Assembly: GCA_030950965.1 (NCBI GenBank)
Contig: JAUZQP010000153.1
Coordinates: 1 to 14,022, forward strand
Length of the DNA: 14,022 nucleotides
Direction: 5' to 3'
Source: Mariprofundaceae bacterium
Lineage (GTDB): Bacteria; Pseudomonadota; Zetaproteobacteria; Mariprofundales; Mariprofundaceae
The translations under genes were made by a program, and so were the position numbers. The notes under the pieces are model-generated. The model saw nothing but the letters and a program-made list of their open reading frames with translations, did no database searches and was not told the origin of the DNA. This document shows positions 6,153-12,923 of this stretch, one piece after another. The first letter of the stretch is position 1. Every line of letters starts with the position of its first letter.

Positions 6153-7566
6153 TTGCATGATGTTGCAAGGCACGGCATCAGGCGTGGGTAAATCGGTGTT
6201 GGTGGCAGGCTTATGCCGTTTGCTGGCGCGTCAGGGTGTGCGCGTCGCCCCCTTCAAACCGCAAAATATGAGTAATAATGCGGCTGTCACGGCAGATGGT
6301 GGCGAAATTGGTCGCGCCCAAGCCTTGCAAGCCTTGGCTTGTGGCATCGAAGCTATGGTCGATATGAACCCCGTACTGATTAAACCCGAAGCTGACCATC
6401 AGGCGCAGCTTATTGTGCGTGGTCAGGTGGTAGGGCGATTACAGGCGAAACGTTTTCGCGAAGATCGCATTGCCCTGCTGGATACGGTGTTAGCATCGTT
6501 CGAGTCCTTGCAATCGGGCTATGATGTGGTGCTGGTTGAAGGTGCCGGGAGTCCTGCCGAACCCAATTTGCGCCGTGGTGATATTGCCAACATGGGCTTT
6601 GCCGAAGTCGCTGACGTGCCAGTGTGGTTGGTGGGGGACATCAACCGTGGTGGTGTGTTTGCCGCCCTGCGTGGCACGTTGGACACCCTTGCTGATAGTG
6701 AACGGCAACGGGTGACAAGCTTGCTGGTTAATGGCTTTCGTGGTTCACGCTGCTTGCTGGATGATGCGCTGCAATGGATGGAGCAGCAAAGCGGCATCAG
6801 CGTCGGTGGTGTGATCCCCTATTTACCCTTGGAGTTGCCCGAAGAAGATAGCCCCTACCGTCATGCTGGCGCGTCTGATGAAGGGGTGCTGCATATCGCG
6901 GTGATTGCTTACCCACGGATGTCGAATCATGATGATATGGATCCACTGGCAGCAGAGGCAGGCGTTGCCTTGCGCTTTGTCCGTCATGCCAGTGCCTTAC
7001 AGGGTGCGGATGTGGTGATCTTGCCTGGTTCTAAGCATGTTGCCTCGGATCTTCGTTGGTTGCGGGAACAGGGCTTTGATCGTCTGTTGCAACGCCACCT
7101 GCGCTATGGCGGTTATGTGTTGGGGATCTGTGGCGGCATGCAAATGTTGGGGCAAACAGTCAGCGATGATGGGGTGGAAGGCGGCACATTCGAGGGGTTG
7201 AATTACCTTCCCCTGCGCACGGTGATGCAGCCGAATAAAGTGTTGCGCCGTGTGCTTCAAACATCCTGTCAACCCGCAGGTTACACCGTCAGCGGTTATG
7301 AAATTCATCATGGTGATTCCAACCTTGACCCCCATCTGTTCCCTTTTGCAGCCTGTAGTGATGATGGCCAGGTGTCGGGAACCTATATTCATGGCTTGTT
7401 TGAGCAGGGTGATTTCCGCCGTGCATGGTTGGCTAGTATCGGTTTTGACGGTAGCGACGGCATCAACCAAGAGCAACGCACGCTGGCTTCTTTGGATTTG
7501 CTAGCCGATCATTTAGAAGCCGAATTAACCCCTGAATTATGGCGGCATTGGTTGCCATGTGGATGA
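6133..7566 (+). CDS. cobQ: Adenosylcobyric acid synthase (glutamine-hydrolysing)
   Basis: Amidates four corrin side chains of adenosylcobyrinic acid a,c-diamide using glutamine and ATP. The N-terminal synthetase domain has the P-loop GTASGVGKS at 13-21, FKPQNMSNN at 41-49 and E136-GAG followed by a PNLRRGDIANMG stretch. The C-terminal glutaminase domain has the nucleophile C333 in GICGGMQMLG, the CobQ-type GYEIHHGDS stretch and H420 in TYIHG. At 477 residues it is full length. The start is uncertain. ATG 6133 overlaps bluB by 20 bases, while ATG 6157 or 6160 would begin just before LQGTASGVGKS. The Salmonella homologue CbiP has a few residues before that motif, so any of these is possible. 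A 252-base repeat-rich spacer separates it from cbiB. Confidence 0.96.
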   Translation: MRRLRADCMMLQGTASGVGKSVLVAGLCRLLARQGVRVAPFKPQNMSNNAAVTADGGEIGRAQALQALACGIEAMVDMNPVLIKPEADHQAQLIVRGQVVGRLQAKRFREDRIALLDTVLASFESLQSGYDVVLVEGAGSPAEPNLRRGDIANMGFAEVADVPVWLVGDINRGGVFAALRGTLDTLADSERQRVTSLLVNGFRGSRCLLDDALQWMEQQSGISVGGVIPYLPLELPEEDSPYRHAGASDEGVLHIAVIAYPRMSNHDDMDPLAAEAGVALRFVRHASALQGADVVILPGSKHVASDLRWLREQGFDRLLQRHLRYGGYVLGICGGMQMLGQTVSDDGVEGGTFEGLNYLPLRTVMQPNKVLRRVLQTSCQPAGYTVSGYEIHHGDSNLDPHLFPFAACSDDGQVSGTYIHGLFEQGDFRRAWLASIGFDGSDGINQEQRTLASLDLLADHLEAELTPELWRHWLPCG

Positions 7567-7666
7567 TTGGGCTTCCCGTTTAAGATGGGACAAAGAAGAA
7601 CTATATTCTCCACAGATAAACACCGATGAGGCATCAATCATGGTATCGATCATCCACATGGCTACC
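7550..7666. repeat. 18-bp inverted repeat that includes the cobQ stop codon
   Basis: 7550-7567 and 7649-7666 are reverse complements at 17 of 18 positions. The left copy spans the last cobQ codons and TGA; the right copy lies in the spacer. A 13-base core, GCCATGTGGATGA, is exact. The 81 bases between could loop out in mRNA, or the copy may mark an inverted duplication made when the spacer DNA arrived. Confidence 0.75.
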
Positions 7667-7818
7667 CTGATGATTGTTGGGTTTCGCTTCGCTCTACCCA
7701 ACCTACGCCACAACACGTTGATATTAAAGACTGTCGCGCTCAATTATTCTCTCTTATCTGTGTTCATCTGTGTTCATCTGTGGACGACACTTTATAGCAT
7801 AGCCACCATCCCATCATC
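7567..7818. repeat. Repeat-rich spacer between cobQ and cbiB (REP/MITE-like)
   Basis: Non-coding stretch with several nested repeats. Outer near-terminal inverted repeats of 21 bases (7609-7629 and 7764-7784, 19 of 21 matching) begin TCCACAGAT. The right one contains the 10-base unit TGTTCATCTG twice in tandem (7761-7780), preceded by a partial third. Between them sits the REP-like palindrome at 7676-7702. An open frame crosses the spacer (7559-7825), but its protein consists only of translated repeat sequence and is not a gene. No promoter or terminator is clear, so cbiB may rely on read-through. Confidence 0.7.
7676..7702. repeat. REP-like palindrome in the cobQ-cbiB spacer
   Basis: GTTGGGT (7676-7682) and ACCCAAC (7696-7702) form a 7-bp stem around a 13-base loop, TTCGCTTCGCTCT. 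Read on the minus strand it gives GTAGGTTGGGTAGAGCGAAG, close to the GTAGGTCAGATAAGCGAAG of the palindrome at 2673-2711. I recall GTAGGTTGGGT...ACCCAACA palindromes as common dispersed bacterial repeats, but this was not checked. Confidence 0.75.
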
Positions 7819-8733
7819 ATGCTGAGCGATGCACCGAATGGGTTATTATTGCTGATATTCGCTTGGGCTATGTTGCTGGAATGGTGGGTGGCTGAGCCAT
7901 CGAATCGTTGGCATCCTGTGGCATGGTTTGGTGCTTGTGCCATGTATGCAGAACGTGTGGCTTATGGCGATAGCCGTTGCAATGGGCTGGTGGCTTGGTC
8001 TGCTGTGGTGTCTTTCTGCCTGCTGGTTTGTCATGCTTTGCATGCGCTCGGTTGGGGCTGGGATGTGCTTTTGCTCTGGTTAAGTATCGGCTGGTCATCT
8101 TTATTTAGCCATGTACAAGCGGTGGTACAAGCGCGCAGCATCGAGCAATCTCGCGCTGCTGTGAGTCGTATTGTCAGCCGTGACTGCACTGCGATGACGA
8201 GAGAGCAAAGCCATCGTGCTGCCCTAGAGTCACTGGCGGAGAACGGCTCCGATGCGGTGATCGCACCGCTGTTTTGGTTCCTTGTCGCAGGCGTAGAAGG
8301 TGCGGTGTTGTACCGCATGATTAACACGCTTGATGCGATGTGGGGCTACCGCCATGCGCATTACCGTCAATTCGGTTGGTGGGCAGCCAAAGTGGATGAT
8401 GGTGCGAACTATATTCCTGCGCGCATCACTGCCGCATTGTTCTTGCTGGTGTCGGGGGGCTACGTTTGTTTACATACCTTAGCCGCGCAAGCACGCATGC
8501 ATGCCTCCCCCAATGCAGGCTGGCCAGAGGCGGCATTGGCTCACGCTGCCTGTGTACGCTTAGGCGGTGCGGTAATGCGGCGTGGTGTGGTGGATGAACG
8601 ACCAGATTACGGCACAGTCGTAGCGCGTCCAGCCGATGATACACAAGCAGTGGCGGATGCACTGCGCTGTGTGCGTCATGCCTTAATCATGGGCGGTCTA
8701 TTGCTCGCAGGGGTGTTGTGGTATGGGATTTGA
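7819..8733 (+). CDS. cbiB: Adenosylcobinamide-phosphate synthase CbiB
   Basis: Integral membrane enzyme that joins adenosylcobyric acid to (R)-1-amino-2-propanol phosphate. The 304-residue product is of normal length and hydrophobic, with helices near the N terminus, about 55-95 and 150-170, and near the C terminus. Signatures in order are HPVAWFG near residue 32, RIVSRDC around 114-120, E137-S-L-A-E-N-G-S-D-A-V-I-A-P-L-F, N169-T-L-D-A-M-W-G-Y-R and D193-D-G-A-N-Y-I-P-A-R202. Start ATG 7819 follows the repeat spacer and lacks a clear Shine-Dalgarno sequence. The stop codon overlaps the next gene by 11 bases, so cbiB and cobD are coupled. The same protein is called CobD in the Pseudomonas naming system. 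Confidence 0.96.
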   Translation: MLSDAPNGLLLLIFAWAMLLEWWVAEPSNRWHPVAWFGACAMYAERVAYGDSRCNGLVAWSAVVSFCLLVCHALHALGWGWDVLLLWLSIGWSSLFSHVQAVVQARSIEQSRAAVSRIVSRDCTAMTREQSHRAALESLAENGSDAVIAPLFWFLVAGVEGAVLYRMINTLDAMWGYRHAHYRQFGWWAAKVDDGANYIPARITAALFLLVSGGYVCLHTLAAQARMHASPNAGWPEAALAHAACVRLGGAVMRRGVVDERPDYGTVVARPADDTQAVADALRCVRHALIMGGLLLAGVLWYGI

Positions 8734-9676
8734 AACGTGTCCGCACGGTGGCGGTGTCGAAGCTGCGGCGCGCCGTTGGTGTTGCAATCCCGATGATGTG
8801 CTTGATTTATCCACGGGGCTGCACCCTGCGGGGCCGCCTGCATGGTTGGGTACGTGGTTACAGCAGCAGAGCGATTTAATCGGACGCTACCCCGATGCCC
8901 ATGGCGAACCTGCACGCACTGCCTTGGCGAAAGCGTTTGCTGTACCTGCTGCCAATGTCCTGATGATTGCAGGCGCGCAAGCGATGATTGAAATAATATT
9001 CCACGCCATGTCTTGGCAGTCACTCGCGATTCGCACACCCTGTTACCGCGAACCACTGCGCTGTGCTCAACGTGCTGGCTGCCATATTCGCAGCTATGCC
9101 ATGTATGAAACTATTCCTGCTGCCGATGCGGTGTGGATGACCTCACCATCCAACCCTTTTGGCGATCAACAAGCGCTGCCGCTGAACAGGGGTGGCGTGC
9201 TGGATGAATCCTATATGGCATTCGCGCAACGCCGCAACTTAGGACTATTGCCGCAATGGGTTCGCTTGGGTTCGTTAACCAAAACCTTTTGTATCCCAGG
9301 CTTACGTTTGGGTTATGTGATTGCCGAGAGCCGCACCATCGAAGCTTTAATGCGCTGGCTGCCGCCGTGGCCCGCTACGACGCTGGGCTTGCACCTATTG
9401 CCCCTGCTGTTACCTGAGGCTGATGAGCGCGACCGACAACTCCAACAAGGCTGCCAACGCTTGGATGCGCTGCTGTTGTCTCACGGTTGGCAAACGCACC
9501 GATCCGCTGCCTCTTTTGTATTGGGTAGACCACCGCACCCCTTGCCAGACCCTGCAAAACATCGCCTTTTATTGCGTGAATTCCCCGAGTGGCCAGCCTT
9601 GAGTCATAGCGTTCGCTTAGGTATTCCCGCAGGTGAGATCGGATGGCAACGCCTAAAAGAGTACTTGAAGCCGTAG
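8723..9676 (+). CDS. cobD: Threonine-phosphate decarboxylase (PLP-dependent; CobD, called CobC in Pseudomonas)
   Basis: Decarboxylates L-threonine O-3-phosphate to (R)-1-amino-2-propanol phosphate, the substrate of CbiB. It is a fold-type I aminotransferase-like protein of 317 residues, a little shorter than Salmonella CobD. Early residues C-P-H-G-G-G and LDLSTGLHPAG match the family N terminus. SPSNPFG holds N144 of the PLP-binding loop (family NPxNPTG, here P-S-N-P-F-G). D161 in VLDESYMAF contacts the pyridine nitrogen. K187 in SLTKTFCIPGLRLGY is the Schiff-base lysine, and a SVRLGIP arginine near the C terminus would hold the carboxylate or phosphate. ATG 8723 overlaps the cbiB stop by 11 bases, with AGGGG (8709-8713) upstream. 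The gene ends 28 bases from the convergent permease gene, with no clear terminator between them. Confidence 0.92.
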   Translation: MGFETCPHGGGVEAAARRWCCNPDDVLDLSTGLHPAGPPAWLGTWLQQQSDLIGRYPDAHGEPARTALAKAFAVPAANVLMIAGAQAMIEIIFHAMSWQSLAIRTPCYREPLRCAQRAGCHIRSYAMYETIPAADAVWMTSPSNPFGDQQALPLNRGGVLDESYMAFAQRRNLGLLPQWVRLGSLTKTFCIPGLRLGYVIAESRTIEALMRWLPPWPATTLGLHLLPLLLPEADERDRQLQQGCQRLDALLLSHGWQTHRSAASFVLGRPPHPLPDPAKHRLLLREFPEWPALSHSVRLGIPAGEIGWQRLKEYLKP

Positions 9677-9704
9677 TCATGCAAGGTCAATGTTGCTGAT
9701 AGCC

Positions 9705-10922
9705 TCACACTGCGCGCAGGGCTGTAATGGGGTCGAGTTTGGCTGCTTTATGGGCGGGGTATAAACCGAAGATGATACCAATCGCCGTGGACACACCTAC
9801 ACCGACAAAAATAGCGAAGGTGGAGACAAAAAAGGTGAGTTCTTGTACTTGAGCATAACCATAGGCGGCTGCCACGCCCAATGCTGTTCCTATTGCGCCG
9901 CCGAGTAGTGAAAGGATGACCGCCTCGATAAAAAACTGCCAGCGGATGTCCGCTTGTCGTGCGCCAATAGCGCGCAAAATACCGATCTCTTGCTTGCGTT
10001 CAGTTACCGATGTGAGCATCACATTCATAATCCCTACGCCTGCCACCAACATAGCAATCGCGCCAATGACCGTCAGCAAGAGCGTTTGCATATTCGCCTG
10101 CTTCTGTTTGCGTTCAATCAGTGATTTACTAAAAATCACTTTCACCTTCAAACCGCTCACCCGTTTGGCGAAATACTGCTCAATCGCTTCTGCTGTTTGT
10201 GCTGCATCAGCACCCGCTGTCAATTTGGCATGAACTACCCCAACGGTTCGCCCATCACGCTGTTGCCGCATATTGCTGATATGGGTGTAGGCTGTTTTAC
10301 GAATAACATTGCCTCCAGCACTGTTTAACATGGCATTTTCTGCTAATACGCCAACAATATGATATTCCCGATCTCTCAGCATGATAGTCGCACCGATGAT
10401 GTTTTTTTTATACGTGCGAAAAGCCTTTGTATTTAAAAAGTCACCACTGAGTACCACCGTGTGTTGGTGCGCATCAAGGTCGGAGATGAAGCGTCCCTGT
10501 TGGATTTTGATGCCATTAAGCGCGCGATAGTTTTGTGTTGTGCCGATAAAATCCCACACATAACCCGATGTGCCATCAAAATCAAACCACGCGTAGCTGT
10601 TCGCTTCTGGCGCAGCCATCGCAATACTGTGCAGATGTTCGGGGAGAGCTTGTACCAACGCTGCTGTCATAGCAGGCTTCTTTCGATCACTATCGCTATC
10701 ATCGCTGCTATTATCTCTTGGCTCACGTTGATACCCAATACTTAGCATATCGCTACCCAGGGCTTGGTACTGACGCATCGTCTCTTCGCCATACATCAAT
10801 CCGACGGATAACATCGCAATGACCGAAGCAATACCAATACTCATACCCAAGAGCGCTAGCAGCGTGCGTTGTTTCGCTGTGTAGAGGCTGTTGCCAGCAG
10901 TTTTGATGTGACGAATCAGCAT
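9705..10922 (-). CDS. MacB/FtsX-type ABC transporter permease
   Basis: Inner-membrane mechanotransmission-type permease of the MacB family, working with the ATPase encoded just upstream. Its 405 residues show the expected four-helix layout. TM1 is at about 20-45, then a large periplasmic domain to about 280, then TM2 at 281-304, TM3 at 330-356 and TM4 at 365-388. The cytoplasmic motif TERKQEIGILRAIGA (307-321) and the C-terminal GLYPAHKAAKLDPITALR (386-403) are classic for the family. A Ser/Asp-rich segment, NSSDDSDSD at 71-79, sits early in the periplasmic domain and looks like an acidic flexible loop. ATG 10922 overlaps the ATPase stop by 7 bases. MacB of E. coli is one fused chain; here the permease is separate. 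Substrate unknown. Confidence 0.93.
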   Translation of the reverse strand: MLIRHIKTAGNSLYTAKQRTLLALLGMSIGIASVIAMLSVGLMYGEETMRQYQALGSDMLSIGYQREPRDNSSDDSDSDRKKPAMTAALVQALPEHLHSIAMAAPEANSYAWFDFDGTSGYVWDFIGTTQNYRALNGIKIQQGRFISDLDAHQHTVVLSGDFLNTKAFRTYKKNIIGATIMLRDREYHIVGVLAENAMLNSAGGNVIRKTAYTHISNMRQQRDGRTVGVVHAKLTAGADAAQTAEAIEQYFAKRVSGLKVKVIFSKSLIERKQKQANMQTLLLTVIGAIAMLVAGVGIMNVMLTSVTERKQEIGILRAIGARQADIRWQFFIEAVILSLLGGAIGTALGVAAAYGYAQVQELTFFVSTFAIFVGVGVSTAIGIIFGLYPAHKAAKLDPITALRAV

Positions 10923-11596
10923 GATGACATATAACCATCATCTATAGTCAGACGGCGACCGCATTGCGCGGCTACCTCAGGGTCATGGGTGATCAGTACC
11001 ATCGTCACCCCCTCCTGTTGATTAAGGCGATGGAATAGATGCATAACATCTTCGCTCATTTCGCGATCTAATGCCCCTGTAGGCTCATCAGCCAGCAATA
11101 GGGTAGGCGAACCCACCAGCGCACGCGCAATGGCAATACGTTGCTGCTGTCCACCTGATAGTTGGTTCGGATGATGATGGGCACGATCTGCCATGCCAAC
11201 TTTTTCCAGCACAGCCATTGCAGTTTGGCGCATGGTAGCAACTGTCATGGCATCGTGGCGATACATTAACGGCTGCATGACATTATCCACGGCGGTTAAA
11301 CGCTGCAATAAATGAAAGGATTGAAACACAAAGCCGATATTTTTATTGCGCAAGGCTGCCAGCGCATCGTCATGATGGTGGCTCACCTCGTTACCTGCCA
11401 ATTGATACGAACCTTGGTCATGGCGATCCAATAAACCGATAATATTCATCAAGGTGCTTTTGCCACTGCCTGATGCGCCCGTGATTGCCACCATATCACC
11501 CGCCTGCACGGTAAAGCTCACACCTTTGAGGATGTGCAGCGCGTTGCCGGCCATCATGTAACTTTTATGCACATCGTTCATGTTGAGTAATGGCAT
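10916..11596 (-). CDS. MacB/LolD-type ABC transporter ATP-binding protein
   Basis: Cytoplasmic ATPase that drives the adjacent permease. The 226 residues contain Walker A GASGSGKST (40-48), Q-loop Q92 in FVFQSFHLL, ABC signature LSGGQQQR (146-153), Walker B LLLADE (166-171) with catalytic E171, D-loop GALD (174-177) and H-loop H204. A histidine-rich stretch (H73-H75) and another at H140-H142 are mild oddities. The gene starts one base after the adaptor stop codon (11598-11600) and overlaps the permease by 7 bases, so all three are one transcription unit. Sequence and partners point to the MacAB type of exporter rather than lipoprotein-sorting LolCDE, because an HlyD-like adaptor and a TolC-like channel accompany it. 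Confidence 0.96.
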   Translation of the reverse strand: MPLLNMNDVHKSYMMAGNALHILKGVSFTVQAGDMVAITGASGSGKSTLMNIIGLLDRHDQGSYQLAGNEVSHHHDDALAALRNKNIGFVFQSFHLLQRLTAVDNVMQPLMYRHDAMTVATMRQTAMAVLEKVGMADRAHHHPNQLSGGQQQRIAIARALVGSPTLLLADEPTGALDREMSEDVMHLFHRLNQQEGVTMVLITHDPEVAAQCGRRLTIDDGYMSSC

Positions 11597-11597
11597 G

Positions 11598-12923
11598 TTA
11601 AATGTCCGGTATCACAATGCGGTCGCCTGCCTTTAAGCCATCTATAATCTCAATATCATGCACCGAGGCAATCCCCGTGGTGATGGTCACGGACTGAGGC
11701 TGATCCGCATCATCTAAACGGTTGACTTTAGGCTGATCCTTTTCCATATAAATCGCATCAATTGGAATCACCAAAGCTTGATACGGTGGTGATATTTGGA
11801 TATCCACCATCACGCTCATCCCCATGCGAATGTTGTCACGCTCAATGGTCGTAAGTTGGAGGGTAATGACGCTTACGGCATACTGCGCAGTATGACTACG
11901 AGAGGAGCCTTTTATTGGCTCACGAGAGACGCTAGCGGTATAAGCATCAAGCACCATATCAGGTAATATTGATGAAGTGATCGTCGCTTTCAGCCCTGTT
12001 TTCAGTCTGATAATCGTTCTATCATCCACTTTGAGGGCAGCACGTAGCTTGCTCATATCAGCAAGCTGAAACATCTTTTCACCGCTCCCTAAATGGCGGC
12101 CTAATTTAATAGGAGTGAAGTACGAACCATTAGGGTTTTTCCCTTCTGGCAACATCAGAATCCCATCAATGGTTGCGTAAACATCTGCTAGGGCGAGTTT
12201 ATTTTGTAAGGATATCAAATTATTGTGGGCGACTTCAAGCTTTAATTGTTGCAGTGAAATCTCATGTTTACTGCCTTGGGCTAGCGTATCCCGCAATGCC
12301 TCTTGTTGCTCACTCAAGCCTGTTTTGGCATCTTTCAGTGCTTGCTCACTGGCTTCTAGTTGTGACTTAGCAATCACCCCTTGCTGATACAACAAACGAT
12401 CTTCATCGCGTTTACGTTTGGCTTTTTTTAGTGCCTGCTGCTGTTGGATGATAGCTCTTCGTGCTTTGCGCACGGTACTGCTGCTGGACCAGGATTTAAG
12501 ACTCTTCATTTTATCCCAAGCCATGTTATAGAGCAATTGCGTTTGCATCAATCCGCTATTGAATGATGCATCAGGCTGGATACTAAAGAGCAACTGACCC
12601 TGCTTCACCGTATCACCATAGCGCACATGGACACTGCTCACTGTACCCGAAAAAGGACTGCTGATTTCGACACTCGCCAGCGGTCGAATCTTTCCCGATA
12701 GTTTGATGTTATCTTTCAATAACTGATTTGCCACGGTGTGAATGCGCTCGGGTGGAATACTAGCCTCAGCTTGCGCTGTACTGCTCATGCTTTGCCACCA
12801 AGTGTATGCAGGTTGCCAGCTTACTGCTGTGATGACAGCGGCAATAATCGCTAGGGTCGCATTCCGCCAGCGCCGCAGATGCTGTTGTAATCTGATTACA
12901 TCATGGTCTGTTGATTCAGTCAT
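11598..12923 (-). CDS. MacA/HlyD-family periplasmic adaptor (membrane fusion protein)
   Basis: Links the inner-membrane transporter to the outer-membrane channel. The 441-residue product has a short cytoplasmic N terminus and a membrane anchor at about 22-40. The first lipoyl half is at about 85-118 (SSPFSGTVSSVHVRYGDTVKQGQ). A long Lys/Gln/Glu-rich coiled-coil hairpin spans about 125-245 and a second lipoyl half about 246-290. A beta-barrel and membrane-proximal domain follow to the end (GLKAGDRIVIP at 429-439). I chose ATG 12923 because GGAG (12930-12933) lies six bases upstream; an in-frame TTG at 12947 has no ribosome site and would add 8 residues. The start overlaps the tolC-like stop by 8 bases. 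It resembles MacA more than RND adaptors because of its ABC partners. Confidence 0.95.
   Translation of the reverse strand: MTESTDHDVIRLQQHLRRWRNATLAIIAAVITAVSWQPAYTWWQSMSSTAQAEASIPPERIHTVANQLLKDNIKLSGKIRPLASVEISSPFSGTVSSVHVRYGDTVKQGQLLFSIQPDASFNSGLMQTQLLYNMAWDKMKSLKSWSSSSTVRKARRAIIQQQQALKKAKRKRDEDRLLYQQGVIAKSQLEASEQALKDAKTGLSEQQEALRDTLAQGSKHEISLQQLKLEVAHNNLISLQNKLALADVYATIDGILMLPEGKNPNGSYFTPIKLGRHLGSGEKMFQLADMSKLRAALKVDDRTIIRLKTGLKATITSSILPDMVLDAYTASVSREPIKGSSRSHTAQYAVSVITLQLTTIERDNIRMGMSVMVDIQISPPYQALVIPIDAIYMEKDQPKVNRLDDADQPQSVTITTGIASVHDIEIIDGLKAGDRIVIPDI

Noticed and set aside
6997..7476. 159-residue minus-strand open frame
   Set aside because: It lies wholly antisense to the glutaminase domain of cobQ, whose motifs are intact, and shows no recognisable features.
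7559..7825. 88-residue plus-strand open frame over the cobQ-cbiB spacer
   Set aside because: It reads through inverted and tandem repeats, has no ribosome site and shows no domain. It is translated repeat sequence.
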